Below the pieces are notes generated by a model. It worked only from the letters and a program-made list of their open reading frames with translations. It made no database searches and was not told the DNA's origin. From assembly GCA_040757575.1 (NCBI GenBank), contig JBFLXA010000015.1, forward strand, positions 17,078-81,077: a stretch of 64,000 bases of DNA, given 5' to 3'. The stretch is from PFJX01 sp040757575 (GTDB taxonomy: Bacteria > Pseudomonadota > Gammaproteobacteria > Burkholderiales > Thiobacillaceae). Positions 12,724-22,236 of the stretch are shown in pieces. The position numbers and the translations under genes were made by a program. Position 1 is the first letter of the stretch. Each line of letters opens with the position of its first letter.

Positions 12724-14393
12724 GCTTCATCCAGTGGAACGACGACCTGGTCACCGGTATTGCCGTCGTCGACCAGCAGCACCAGGGCCTCGTGGAACTA
12801 CTCAACGAGGCCGCCCCCACCCTGGCCCGATTGAGCAGTGCGACCCTGGAGGACGCAGCCCCCCTGCTGGACCGCCTGGTGGATTACGCCGCCATGCATT
12901 TCAAGACCGAGGAAGACCTCATGGCCACCCAGGGCGTGGACAGCCGGGTACAGGCCCACCATCGCGAGACCCACGCCGGCTTTGTGGATCAGGTCATGGC
13001 CATGGTGGGGGATTTCAAAGCCGGCAGAGGCGTGTCCGGCGACCGGTTGCTGTCCTTCCTGGCAAGCTGGCTGATATTTCACATCCTGGGGGAAGACCAA
13101 GCCATGGCACGGCAAGTCCATGCCCTGGAGAAGGGTTCCGATGCAGAAACCGCCTACACCGCCGCCCGGGGCGGCGACCTGGCACCTTCCACCGGCGCCC
13201 TGAGCCGCGCCTTGCTGACGGTGTACACCAACGTCAGCCAACAGAACCGGGAGCTGGCGGACCTCAACGGCGAACTGGCCCGACACCGGGACCATCTGGA
13301 AGACATGGTCCAGGAAAGGACCGCCCAACTGGAAAAGCTGGCTGGGGAACTCCGTCTGGCCCGGGACGAAGCCCTGGTGGCCAGCCAGGCCAAGACCCGC
13401 TTCCTCGCGGCCGTGAGCCACGAACTGCGCACCCCCATGAACGCCATTCTGGGGTTTTCCGGCCTGTTACAGGAGCGGGAGCTGACGCCGGAACTCCAGG
13501 CCCTGGCGCAGAAGATCGGCCGTGCCGGCAACCACCTGCTGGAGCTCATCAACGACATCCTTGATTACGCCCGGGCCGGGGAAGACGGCCAGGCCATGCC
13601 CCTGGCCCCGTTCCGCCCGGCGGATCTGGTGACCCAGGCCTGTGCCGGCGTACTGGAGCAGGGCCGCAAGAAAGGGCTGCGCACCCACATCGAGGTGGCG
13701 CCGGACGTGCCCCAGGTGCTGCTGGGGGACGTGCAGCGCCTGGGTCGCATCCTGCGGCAACTGGCTGAAAACGCAGTGAAATTCACCCAGAAGGGGGGCG
13801 TACGGGTTCGAGCCGTGGCCCGCAAGACCCCGGGAGACCAGCACCGCCTGCGCTTCCTGGTGCAGGACACGGGCATCGGCATTCCGCCGGAGCGCCAGGC
13901 CAGCCTGTTTGACGCCTTCAACCAGCTGGACAGCCGCATGGACAGGCACTACGAAGGCGTGGGTCTGGGCCTGGCCATGTCCCGCACCCTGGCCCATCAC
14001 ATGGGCGGTGAACTGGGCCTGGAAAGCACCCCTGGAAAAGGCAGCCTGTTCTGGCTGGACCTGCCCCTGGTGGAAGCCCCTGCAGGGGCCACGCCCGCTC
14101 CGTTGCCAGCCTCCCCCTCGACCGTTGCAACGGCTCCTGCCCGCCACGTATCGATATCCCCCCCCGCATCTTCCCCTCGCACCGGGACCAAGGGTCAGGC
14201 CACCCCCGCCGCCCTGGACCAGCTGGAAGCCCTGCTGGCCAGCGCCGATACCCGGGCGGCAGGTGTACTTGAAAACAGTCCGGAACTGGCCGCCCTGCTG
14301 GGCGACGCCTTGCCGGACATGGCGGAACACATCGCGGCCTTCGATTTCGAACAGGCCCTTGTTACCCTCAAGACCTGGCGCAAAAAGCAATAA
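12720..14393 (+). CDS. Bacteriohemerythrin-histidine kinase fusion
   Basis: This 557-residue protein begins with a bacteriohemerythrin domain (1-135) that has a complete diiron ligand set: His21, His60, Glu64, His81, His85, His121 and Asp126. A coiled coil (about 165-225), HisKA (SHELRTPMNA, His234) and HATPase (AENAVKFT, GVGLGLAMS) follow. There is no REC domain and no membrane helix, so it is probably a cytosolic kinase. Hemerythrin binds O2 (in some members NO) at the diiron site, so an O2/redox or NO sensing role is inferred. The C-terminal tail after the HATPase carries the FDF-AL module. The ATG overlaps the upstream kinase stop, and the HD-GYP regulator 13 bp downstream is the obvious phosphoryl target. 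Confidence 0.95.
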   Translation: MSFIQWNDDLVTGIAVVDQQHQGLVELLNEAAPTLARLSSATLEDAAPLLDRLVDYAAMHFKTEEDLMATQGVDSRVQAHHRETHAGFVDQVMAMVGDFKAGRGVSGDRLLSFLASWLIFHILGEDQAMARQVHALEKGSDAETAYTAARGGDLAPSTGALSRALLTVYTNVSQQNRELADLNGELARHRDHLEDMVQERTAQLEKLAGELRLARDEALVASQAKTRFLAAVSHELRTPMNAILGFSGLLQERELTPELQALAQKIGRAGNHLLELINDILDYARAGEDGQAMPLAPFRPADLVTQACAGVLEQGRKKGLRTHIEVAPDVPQVLLGDVQRLGRILRQLAENAVKFTQKGGVRVRAVARKTPGDQHRLRFLVQDTGIGIPPERQASLFDAFNQLDSRMDRHYEGVGLGLAMSRTLAHHMGGELGLESTPGKGSLFWLDLPLVEAPAGATPAPLPASPSTVATAPARHVSISPPASSPRTGTKGQATPAALDQLEALLASADTRAAGVLENSPELAALLGDALPDMAEHIAAFDFEQALVTLKTWRKKQ

Positions 14394-14406
14394 GGAGACA
14401 CTGTCC

Positions 14407-15732
14407 ATGGCCACTGCCGAGAAAGCCCAGCCCGCTCCGGCCGAACCGGCCACCATCCTGATAACTGACGACCAGCCGGAAAACCTGGCGGTGCTGGCCG
14501 GCCTGTTGCAGGGCAAGTACCGTGTACGGGCAGCCCGTTCCGGGGAAATTGCCCTGCGTCTGGCCTTGGACGCTCCCCAGCCCGAACTGATCCTGCTGGA
14601 CATCATGATGCCGGGCATGGATGGCTATACCGTCCTGGAGAAATTACGCCAGGACCCGAAAACCCGGGGCATTCCGGTCATCTTCGTTACCGCCCTGGGG
14701 TCCGAGGACGATGAACAGCGGGGCCTGGATCTGGGGGCGGTGGACTACATCACCAAGCCCCTGAAGCCCGCCGTAGTCCTGGCCCGGGTGCAGACCCACC
14801 TGAATCTCAAGGCCGCCCAGGATGCCCTTGCCCGCCACGGTGCAGAACTGGAACGCTTAGTGGCCCTACGTACCCAGGCCTTGCACAGGGCTCTGGAAGA
14901 AAGCCAGACCGCCCACGCCCGCCTGAAGAAAACCCACTTCGCCACCCTTACCGCCCTAGCCCAGATCACCGCCCTGCGGGACGAAAATCTGGGCAACCAC
15001 GCCCGCCGGGTGGCGGACCTTTCCCGGCAGGTCGCCCAGCGGATGCAGTTGTCCGAAGGGGAGGTGCAATCCGTATTCATCGGGGCCCTGCTCCACGATG
15101 TGGGCAAGATCGGCTTTTCCGACCAGTTACTCGGCCGAATCATCACCACCCTGCGAGGCGATGACCTCGCCTTGTACCGGCGCCATCCCGCCCGTGGCGC
15201 GGACGCCCTGTCCAACCTGGAGGGCATGGAGACGGTGGCCGACATCGTGCGCCACCACCACGAAAACTACGATGGCAGTGGCTTTCCGGACGGCCTGACG
15301 GCCCTGAATATACCCGTCGGCGCCCGCATCGTGGCGGCGGTCAGCGACTATGACGGCTTGCGCCGGGGCAACCTGACGGAACAGCCCATGACGGCCAAAC
15401 AGACATTCCAGTACCTGATGGAGGAACAGGGCAGCCGCTACGACCCCCTGGTCATCCGGGAACTGGAGCAAATCCTGCGGGCGGAAGAGGATTTCGAAAT
15501 CGACGAGATGGTGGTCACCATCCGCCACCTCCAGGAAGGCATGACCCTGAGCCGGGACATCCTGCATCCCAAAGGCTTCGTGTTGCTCTCCAAAGGCGCC
15601 GTGCTGACCCGTTTCCTGATTCAGCAACTGCTGGAAGTCCAGGCTACCAGCCCCGCCCCCCTGCGGGTATTCGTGCACCGGCAATGGACACCCCCAGAGC
15701 CAGAGGTTAGCGTTGAAATCCCACCAACCTGA
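14407..15732 (+). CDS. Response regulator with HD-GYP-type (GFP variant) phosphodiesterase domain
   Basis: A 441-residue REC-coil-HD-GYP protein. REC has Asp65 (LILLDIMMP). The HD domain has His230-Asp231 (LLHDVGKIGF), and the signature reads HHHENYDGSGFP at 283-294, so GFP replaces GYP. The HHE ligands are kept, so activity on c-di-GMP is plausible. After the HD domain there is an extra region of about 90 residues (VTIRHLQEGMTLSRDI, then FVLLSKGAVL) that resembles a small accessory output fold; I do not recognise it firmly. The ATG at 14407 has a TAAGGAG site at 14391-14397. It is the last gene of the operon and faces a convergent gene. Confidence 0.93.
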   Translation: MATAEKAQPAPAEPATILITDDQPENLAVLAGLLQGKYRVRAARSGEIALRLALDAPQPELILLDIMMPGMDGYTVLEKLRQDPKTRGIPVIFVTALGSEDDEQRGLDLGAVDYITKPLKPAVVLARVQTHLNLKAAQDALARHGAELERLVALRTQALHRALEESQTAHARLKKTHFATLTALAQITALRDENLGNHARRVADLSRQVAQRMQLSEGEVQSVFIGALLHDVGKIGFSDQLLGRIITTLRGDDLALYRRHPARGADALSNLEGMETVADIVRHHHENYDGSGFPDGLTALNIPVGARIVAAVSDYDGLRRGNLTEQPMTAKQTFQYLMEEQGSRYDPLVIRELEQILRAEEDFEIDEMVVTIRHLQEGMTLSRDILHPKGFVLLSKGAVLTRFLIQQLLEVQATSPAPLRVFVHRQWTPPEPEVSVEIPPT

Positions 15733-15759
15733 CTCCCTCCGGGCGTGAATCGGAACTGA

Positions 15760-16530
15760 TTACTGCCGCACCACCTGATAACCTGGTGGCGTCAGGAAGG
15801 CATCCTTGGGGATAGGGTCGGTGCTGTAATCGTCATAGGTCAGGCCGATACGGCTGGCCAGCTTGCGGGAGAGCTGGGCCACCCGGCCATTGCCTTCGTA
15901 TTTGAGGTTGACTTCGACGCTGCATAACAGGCCCATGGGGGCAATGCGCCTGATAGCCTCGCTGATGCCACGGGCCTGCACCGGCGATGCCTTGGCCAGT
16001 GCTGGAATGCCCAGGAAGAAATCCGGGGCCTGCATGAGCCGTAGCACAGCCGCTGTTTCCTTCTGCTCCGGCACCTCCCGGGCCAGCCAAAGCGTGCCGT
16101 CCATTTCGAAACTCAGCTTTTCGCCGCCAATCTGGGCCGGCATGGCCATCTCCAGGGTGTGTTCCGCACAGGGCCATTTACCCAGGACATGGGTGCGCCC
16201 GGTGGGCTTGATAGTCAGCTTCACCGCTTTGCTGTCCACCGCCGCCTCGGTCTGCTGGTTGATCGTGGCTGTGGAATAGACGGTGGCGGTACGCAGGGAG
16301 TGGTCCAGAACGGTGACTTCCCGGGCCTTGAGGTCGAAGATGTTGGAGTAGGCCTTGCCCCTGTCCACCATGTCCCTGCGGATCAGACTGCCTTCCAGCC
16401 AGAGCTTTTCCTTGCCTGCCCCCTGCATGCCCATGGCCACCACCGTGCTGCGGCCATTGAGGGTGAGATCGGCCTGGGCCAGTGGTATCCAGCAGGCGAG
16501 GAGGCAGAAGAGCAGGCGGGTCATGGGCAT
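15760..16530 (-). CDS. Periplasmic DUF4412-like protein
   Basis: A 256-residue protein with a signal peptide (LLFCLLACWIPLAQA, cleavage near 20-21). The body looks like a beta-rich DUF4412-type domain (LTLNGRSTVVAMGM, then LWLEGSLIRRDMV, with a single Cys pair). The family assignment rests on pattern only. It is the last gene of the (-) operon headed by the P-type ATPase and lies 62 bp after the MMPL exporter gene, so a role at the cell envelope next to that exporter is possible. No enzymatic motif is visible. Confidence 0.75.
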   Translation of the reverse strand: MPMTRLLFCLLACWIPLAQADLTLNGRSTVVAMGMQGAGKEKLWLEGSLIRRDMVDRGKAYSNIFDLKAREVTVLDHSLRTATVYSTATINQQTEAAVDSKAVKLTIKPTGRTHVLGKWPCAEHTLEMAMPAQIGGEKLSFEMDGTLWLAREVPEQKETAAVLRLMQAPDFFLGIPALAKASPVQARGISEAIRRIAPMGLLCSVEVNLKYEGNGRVAQLSRKLASRIGLTYDDYSTDPIPKDAFLTPPGYQVVRQ

Positions 16531-16592
16531 GGAAGATTCGCAGAAGGGGAAACCCCGGCATTTTATCCCCCTCCATCCTGCCTTTAGCTGGA

Positions 16593-18893
16593 CTACTTGC
16601 AGTCCGGCGGATCCTTCGCCGGGGGCTGGGCCGGGTCCAGATCACTCAGGTGGAAACGTTGATAGAGCATGAGCATGGGCTTGGGTGCCCACCAGTTGAG
16701 CCGCCCCAGCATACGCAGGGTGGCCGGCACCAGAAGCATGCGCACCAGGGTGGCATCAACGATCACCGACAGCAGCAAGCCCAGGCCCATGGCCTTCATG
16801 AACACCACCTCGCCGGTGGCGAAGGCCCCCAGGACGATGCCGATCAACAGGGCCGCGCTGGTAATGATGGGGCCGCTTTTCTGGATGCCGGATGCCACGG
16901 ATTTCATATTGTCGCCGGTGGCCTGGCACATCTCCTTGACCCGGGAAAGCAGAAAAACCTCGTAGTCGATGGACAGACCAAAAGCGGCGGCGAAGATAAG
17001 CAGGAGGATGGTGCCATCCATACTGCCCTGGGGGGTGAAATCGAACAGCCAGGCCAGGTGCCCGTCCTGGAACATCCACACCAGGACACCGAATGTGGCG
17101 GACAGGGAAAGCAGGTTGGTGAGCACCGCTTTCAGCGGAATCAGCAGGCTGCCCAGCATAAGGAACAATAGAATGAAGATGACGCAGACGATGGCCAGGA
17201 TGACCCAGGGCACCCAGTTGGCCAGGGAGTCCAGGTAATCCAGGTGAAAGGCGGGAAAGCCCCCCACGTGGAAAGCCTCCAGGCCGGCCGGGGTGGGCAG
17301 GGCGCGGATCTTGCGCACCAGTTCCCGGGCGGCCTCGGAATTGGAGGGCATGGTGTAGTCCACAACCATCTGGGTGTATTCCCCCTTGGCATAGGTGGTC
17401 AGGGTTTCCGTGGCCAAAGGAAACTGTTCCGGGTAGGCATAGAGCATTTCATAGTCCGCCAGGGCCAGGTTCGGCTCCACGCTCACCAGGCCCTGGACCC
17501 GCACGACCCCCGGCAGGGCCTGCACCTGCCGGGTCAGGTCATCCAGACCGGCCAGGGCAGCCGGTTCATGGGCGGGGCCCGGGGTCTTGACGACGATGAG
17601 CAGGGGAGACAGCCCGGCATGGCGGAACTGCTGCTCCAGGATTTCGTGTACCTGGCGGCTTTCGGCGGTAACCGGCAGTGAACGACTGTCCGAGGGGCCG
17701 ATTTCCATGTGCAGCACCGGTTGCCCCATGGTCAGCAAGACGACCAGGGCTCCAGCCAGGATGACGCCCGCGTGGCGCATGACGAACTGGCTGAAACGAT
17801 ACCAGCCGCCACTGTCATCCGGTCGGGCCACCCGCCGTGCCAGAACCGGCAGGGCCAGGCTGTTCACCCGACGGCCCAGCAGGGATAGCAGGGCCGGCAA
17901 CACCAGGGTGGAAGTCAACATGGCCGCCGCCACGGAGATGCCGCCGGCCAGGCCCATGTTCTGGAAGAAGCGCTGGGGCAGCATGAGCAGGCAGAACAGG
18001 CTGGCAGCCACGGTCAGCCCGCTGTAGACCACCGTGCGACCGGCAGTGGCCAGGGTGATGTGCAGGCTGCGGGCCACGTCGTGGCCAGATTTGTCCATCT
18101 CTTCCCGGAACCGGGAGACGATGAACAGGCCGTAATCGATAGCCAGGCCCAGGCCCAGCATGGAAACCACGTTGGCGGCGTAGACGGAGATGTCCACAAA
18201 CAGGGTGCCAAGCTTGAGCAGGGTAACCGAGAGCAGGATGGTAACCCCCCCCACAGCCAGAGGCAGCATGGCAGCGACGGCAGAACCGAACACCCAAACC
18301 AGCAGGAAGGCCAGGAAGATGAAACTGACCACTTCGGCCCGCCAGATGTCTTTTTCCAGTTGCTCACGGATATCCACATAGGTGGCCAGTTCGCCCCCCA
18401 GCAGGACTTCTATATCCGGATTGCGCACCTGCTCTCGCAGGCGCAGGTAAGCCTCCACCCCTTCGTTTTTACTGCGGTCCAGTTGGACGATGGCATAGCT
18501 CAGCTCCCCATTCTCCGAGCGCAGGCGGGCATCGCCGGTCATGGGGTAGCTGCTGACACTGGTGACGTCCGGATTGCTGGCCACGTTGGCCAGCACCGTT
18601 TCCACCGCCGCCAGGTAGGCCGGCCGGTCCACCGGTGGCCCTTCCCCGACCTTCAGCAGTTCGCTGCCGGGCCGGAACAGCAGGATCACAGGCGTATTGT
18701 CCCGGCCCAGGTGATCTCGCAGCATGCTTGCGGACAAGGCCGAACCGCTGCCCGGCACCTCCCAGCCCGGCGACAGGCTGAGGCGCTGCATCACGTCGAG
18801 GCTGTAGAGGGCGCTGGCCACGACGACGAAGGCAGCCGCGATGAGCGTCGGCCAGGGACGTCGTCCGGCTACACGGCCAAGCTGTAGAAACAT
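16593..18893 (-). CDS. MMPL/RND-superfamily exporter
   Basis: A 766-residue membrane protein with the duplicated RND layout. It has TM1 (about 13-32), a periplasmic loop of about 160 residues, a block of five or six TMs, a second long periplasmic loop, and a second TM block. The paired proton-relay Asp-Tyr motifs of MmpL/HpnN-type transporters are present in each half: AIDYGLF (Asp253) and SIDYEVF (Asp643). At under 800 residues with no fusion-protein partner it fits the MMPL family (lipid or hopanoid-type transport) rather than tripartite AcrB pumps. It lies 52 bp after the CBS gene in the same (-) operon. The substrate is unknown. Confidence 0.9.
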   Translation of the reverse strand: MFLQLGRVAGRRPWPTLIAAAFVVVASALYSLDVMQRLSLSPGWEVPGSGSALSASMLRDHLGRDNTPVILLFRPGSELLKVGEGPPVDRPAYLAAVETVLANVASNPDVTSVSSYPMTGDARLRSENGELSYAIVQLDRSKNEGVEAYLRLREQVRNPDIEVLLGGELATYVDIREQLEKDIWRAEVVSFIFLAFLLVWVFGSAVAAMLPLAVGGVTILLSVTLLKLGTLFVDISVYAANVVSMLGLGLAIDYGLFIVSRFREEMDKSGHDVARSLHITLATAGRTVVYSGLTVAASLFCLLMLPQRFFQNMGLAGGISVAAAMLTSTLVLPALLSLLGRRVNSLALPVLARRVARPDDSGGWYRFSQFVMRHAGVILAGALVVLLTMGQPVLHMEIGPSDSRSLPVTAESRQVHEILEQQFRHAGLSPLLIVVKTPGPAHEPAALAGLDDLTRQVQALPGVVRVQGLVSVEPNLALADYEMLYAYPEQFPLATETLTTYAKGEYTQMVVDYTMPSNSEAARELVRKIRALPTPAGLEAFHVGGFPAFHLDYLDSLANWVPWVILAIVCVIFILLFLMLGSLLIPLKAVLTNLLSLSATFGVLVWMFQDGHLAWLFDFTPQGSMDGTILLLIFAAAFGLSIDYEVFLLSRVKEMCQATGDNMKSVASGIQKSGPIITSAALLIGIVLGAFATGEVVFMKAMGLGLLLSVIVDATLVRMLLVPATLRMLGRLNWWAPKPMLMLYQRFHLSDLDPAQPPAKDPPDCK

Positions 18894-18945
18894 TCAGGCG
18901 TTCAGGGATCGATAGGAGTCTGGAAACGGCTAAGGACTTGGGCAA

Positions 18946-19422
18946 TCAATGACCATGTCCACCAGATGCACCTGCCCGTTCCACCATATGCTGCATCAGG
19001 GCCCGTGGGGAGAGCATACCCAGGAAAGAACCATCCGACCCCAGCACCGGCAGGGGCATGGCCTGCTGGTAGATCAGCAGGGCCGCTTCCGCCAGGCGAT
19101 GGTCCCGCTTGAGGATGGGCACGTCCCGGCGCACCAGATCTGCCACCCGATGGTGCCCCATCTGCCGCAGTTGCCCCAGCACCTCGCTGCTGGCGTCTCC
19201 CATCAGGGCGAATTCCACCGGCCCGTGGCTCATGCGCGCGCTCTCCGGCAACACCCCGCCCACCAGATCCCGCATGCTGAGCATGCCCACCCATTCCCGA
19301 TCCTGGCAGACGGGTGCGTGGTTGACCCCCTCGGCAAGCATGCGGCGCAGGGCTTCGTCCAGGGGGGTATCCACCGGCAGGCAGAAGGAAGGGGCATTCA
19401 GGGGAATGGTTTCGATGGTCAT
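18946..19422 (-). CDS. Two-CBS-domain protein
   Basis: A 158-residue protein made almost entirely of a CBS pair (about 8-65 and 85-150; VNHAPVCQDREWVGMLSMRD and MPLPVLGSDGSFLGMLSPRA). CBS pairs bind adenine nucleotides and regulate transporters or enzymes. The start is the ATG at 19422, whose ATGA overlaps the stop of the P-type ATPase gene, so the two are translationally coupled. An upstream in-frame extension lies wholly inside the ATPase gene and is rejected. The coupling suggests an energy-sensing regulator of the ATPase or of the adjacent MMPL exporter. Confidence 0.88.
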   Translation of the reverse strand: MTIETIPLNAPSFCLPVDTPLDEALRRMLAEGVNHAPVCQDREWVGMLSMRDLVGGVLPESARMSHGPVEFALMGDASSEVLGQLRQMGHHRVADLVRRDVPILKRDHRLAEAALLIYQQAMPLPVLGSDGSFLGMLSPRALMQHMVERAGASGGHGH

Positions 19423-22169
19423 GGCTGGGAGCGAGGGGGTGGGAGGGGTGGGTGATGTGCGGCAGATTGTCCTGGAGACGGGCGGTCCAGCAGCCATTTC
19501 TCCAGGCTGACCAGCAGGGCGACCGTCAAGCCGACGCTGACGATCAGCAACCAGTCGAATCCGTCCATGGGCGTGCTGTGGAACACGCGCTGCATCTCCG
19601 GCAAATAGGTGAAGCCTAACTGTAACAGGGCCATGCTGGCCACGCCGAACCAAATCCAGGGGTTGCCCATCCAGGGCAGGCGCCAGACCGGCTGGGTCAT
19701 GGAACGGCAGTTGAACAGATAAAAGGTCTCCGCCGCCACGAACACGTTCACCGCCATGGTGCGGGCCGCATCCAGGCTGCCTCCCTCCGCCAGCTTCCAC
19801 TGGAACAGGCCGAAGGCTCCGAGCACCATGGCCACCCCCACCAGCAGCACCCGCAGGCCCAGGCGCCGGGTCAGCAGGGCCGCTTCCGGGTGCCGGGGCG
19901 GACGGGCCATGACGCCCCCCTCAATGGGCTCGAAGGCCAGCATGAGTCCCAGCAGCACCGCCGTGGTCATGTTGATCCACAGGATCTGCAAGGGGGTCAT
20001 GGGCAGGGCCACCCCCAGGATGATGGCCGTGGTGAGCACCAGGCCTTCGCCAAAGTTGGTAGGCAGGGTCCAGACCACGAATTTGGTGAGGTTGTCGAAC
20101 ACCCCACGCCCCTCTTCCACAGCCGCCACCAGGGTGGCGAAGTTGTCGTCGGTGAGTACCATGTCCGCCGCTTCCCGGGCGGTTTCCGTGCCGCCACGGC
20201 CCATGGCCACGCCGATGTCTGCCGCCTTCAGGGCCGGGGCGTCGTTCACCCCGTCCCCGGTCATGGCCACCACGTGGCCGGCGGCCTGGAGGGCCTGGAC
20301 CAGCCGCAGTTTCTGTTCCGGTTCCACCCGGGCGAAGACGTCGCAAGCCTGGGCCGCCTCGGCGAAGGCCCCGTCATCCATGGCCGCCAGGTCCCGCCCG
20401 GTGTAGACCCGCTCCACCCGGGGCATGCCCAGGGCGGCGGCAATGGCCTGGGCGGTGAGGGCATGGTCGCCGGTGATCATCTTCACCTTCACCCCGGCCT
20501 CCATGCAGGCCGCCACCGCCCGACGGGCCTCGGGCCGAGGCGGGTCCATCATGCCCTGAAGGCCCAGGAACACCAGACCACCCTTGACGTGGTGATGGCC
20601 AAGGCCGTCCCCCGCCTCGCCGCTATGCCCCTTGCAGGCCAGGGCCAGCACCCGCAGTCCCCGGCCGGCCATGGCCTGGGCGGCCCCTTCCACCGCCTGG
20701 CGGGCTTCGGCTGTCAAAGCTTGTTCCCGACCGGCGGCATCCAGCCAGAGTTCGCAACGCTCCAGCAGGCGCTCCGGGGCGCCCTTCAGGTAAACCAGAC
20801 GTTCCGGCCCCCGGTGGTGGGCCGTGGCCATGTACTGGCGCTCGGATTCGAAAGGCAGCACCCCCCAGCGGGGATGGGCCTGCACATGGTCCGCACCCAG
20901 ACCAGCCTTGAGGGCGGCGGTGATCAGGGCGCCCTCCGTGGGATCGCCCACCACCTGCCAGCCGGCTGTCTCCTGCCGCAGGGTGGCATCGTTGCAGAGC
21001 AGTCCCGCCAGCAGTGTTTCCCGCAGGGCGCCTGCCAGGACGGTGGGGGCCCCCGCTTCAAGAATCTGCCCCTCCGGGGTGTAGCCCACGCCGGTCACGT
21101 TGTATTCCCGCCCCCCGGCCCAGATGCGTTCCACGGTCATCTGGTTCTGGGTCAGTGTGCCGGTCTTGTCGGAGCAGATCACCGTCACGCCCCCCAGGGT
21201 TTCCACCGCCGGCAGCTTGCGCACGATGGCCCGGCGGGCCGCCATGCGTTTGACGCCGATGGCCAGCACCACGGTCACCGCCGCCGGCAGGCCTTCCGGA
21301 ATGGCCCCCACCGCCATGGCCACGGCAGCCATGAACATGTCGAAGGCGGGTTCTCCACGCAACATGCCCACACCAAAGGTCAGGGCGGCCAGGGCCAGGA
21401 TGATGTACAGCAGCACCTGGCTCATGCGCGCCACCTTGCGGGTGAAGGGCGTGGACAGGTCCGGCGCGGCGGCCACCAGGCTGGAGATGCGGCCCGTCTC
21501 GGTTGCCGCCCCCGTGGCCACCACCAGGCCCGTACCCTGGCCCCGGGTGACCAGGGTGCCACTGAAGGCCATGTTTATTCGTTCGGCCAGAGGAGTTTCC
21601 AGGGGCAGGGCATGGGTCTGCTTGCCCACCGGCAGGGATTCGCCGGTGAGCATGGCCTCGTCCACCTGGAGTTCGTGGACCCGGATCAGGCGCAGGTCCG
21701 CCGGAACCTTGTCGCCGGCATCCAGCAGGACGATGTCACCGGGCACCAGTTCGGCAGCCGGCAGGGTGAGCTTCTGGTCCTGGCGCACCACTCGGGCGCT
21801 GGTGGCAAGCAGGCGTTTCAGGGCCGCCAGGGCGTTTTCCGCCTTGGCTTCCTGGATGTAGCCCACCACCGCATTGATGAGCACCACACCGAATATGACA
21901 CCGCTGTCCACCCACTCCCCCAGGGCGGCAGTGATGGCCCCGGCCGCCAGCAGGATGTAGATCAGGGCCTGGTTGAACTGGGACAGAAAACGCAGCCAGG
22001 CAGGCTTGCCGGGGTGCTCCGGCAGGGTGTTGGGGCCATGGCGCAGCAGGCGAAGGGCGGCTTCTTCCTGGGACAGCCCCCCCTCCCCGTCACTGGACAG
22101 GTCGGCAAGGGCCCCGTGGACGGTGAGCCCATGGACAGCCAAAGCGGGGGGGGGAGCAGATGTTTTCAT
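19419..22169 (-). CDS. P-type (P2-like) cation-transporting ATPase
   Basis: A 916-residue ATPase. In order it shows an N-terminal cation-ATPase domain, two TMs, an actuator domain with TGES, TM with AIPEGLPAAVTV, phosphorylation motif DKTGTLT (Asp334), nucleotide domain (KGAPE), hinge TGDGVNDAPAL, and a C-terminal block of six TMs. The PEGLP motif and overall layout match the Ca2+/Na+/Mg2+-type P2 group rather than heavy-metal P1B pumps; no CPC motif or metal-binding N-domain is seen. Ion specificity cannot be settled from sequence alone. The ATG at 22169 is used; an alternative ATG lies at 22184. It overlaps the CBS gene by 4 nt and heads the (-) operon. Confidence 0.93.
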   Translation of the reverse strand: MKTSAPPPALAVHGLTVHGALADLSSDGEGGLSQEEAALRLLRHGPNTLPEHPGKPAWLRFLSQFNQALIYILLAAGAITAALGEWVDSGVIFGVVLINAVVGYIQEAKAENALAALKRLLATSARVVRQDQKLTLPAAELVPGDIVLLDAGDKVPADLRLIRVHELQVDEAMLTGESLPVGKQTHALPLETPLAERINMAFSGTLVTRGQGTGLVVATGAATETGRISSLVAAAPDLSTPFTRKVARMSQVLLYIILALAALTFGVGMLRGEPAFDMFMAAVAMAVGAIPEGLPAAVTVVLAIGVKRMAARRAIVRKLPAVETLGGVTVICSDKTGTLTQNQMTVERIWAGGREYNVTGVGYTPEGQILEAGAPTVLAGALRETLLAGLLCNDATLRQETAGWQVVGDPTEGALITAALKAGLGADHVQAHPRWGVLPFESERQYMATAHHRGPERLVYLKGAPERLLERCELWLDAAGREQALTAEARQAVEGAAQAMAGRGLRVLALACKGHSGEAGDGLGHHHVKGGLVFLGLQGMMDPPRPEARRAVAACMEAGVKVKMITGDHALTAQAIAAALGMPRVERVYTGRDLAAMDDGAFAEAAQACDVFARVEPEQKLRLVQALQAAGHVVAMTGDGVNDAPALKAADIGVAMGRGGTETAREAADMVLTDDNFATLVAAVEEGRGVFDNLTKFVVWTLPTNFGEGLVLTTAIILGVALPMTPLQILWINMTTAVLLGLMLAFEPIEGGVMARPPRHPEAALLTRRLGLRVLLVGVAMVLGAFGLFQWKLAEGGSLDAARTMAVNVFVAAETFYLFNCRSMTQPVWRLPWMGNPWIWFGVASMALLQLGFTYLPEMQRVFHSTPMDGFDWLLIVSVGLTVALLVSLEKWLLDRPSPGQSAAHHPPLPPPRSQP

Positions 22170-22183
22170 GGGGTTACAACCCA

Positions 22184-22210
22184 TTGTAGCCGGGGCCACG
22201 GTGATATAGT
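22184..22210 (+). promoter_or_regulatory. Possible sigma-70 promoter for the HDOD gene
   Basis: TTGTAG (22184-22189) and TATAGT (22205-22210) are separated by 15 bp, and the start codon lies 27 bp downstream. The -10 matches 5 of 6 consensus positions; the spacer is short. It lies in the 67-bp divergent gap with the ATPase gene. Confidence 0.35.
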
Positions 22211-22236
22211 CGCCCCACCCCCAACAGCCTGTCCCC

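Noticed and set aside
16593..18893. Tripartite RND drug efflux pump
   Set aside because: Too short for AcrB-type pumps and no membrane-fusion or outer-membrane partner; Asp-Tyr motifs fit the MMPL group.
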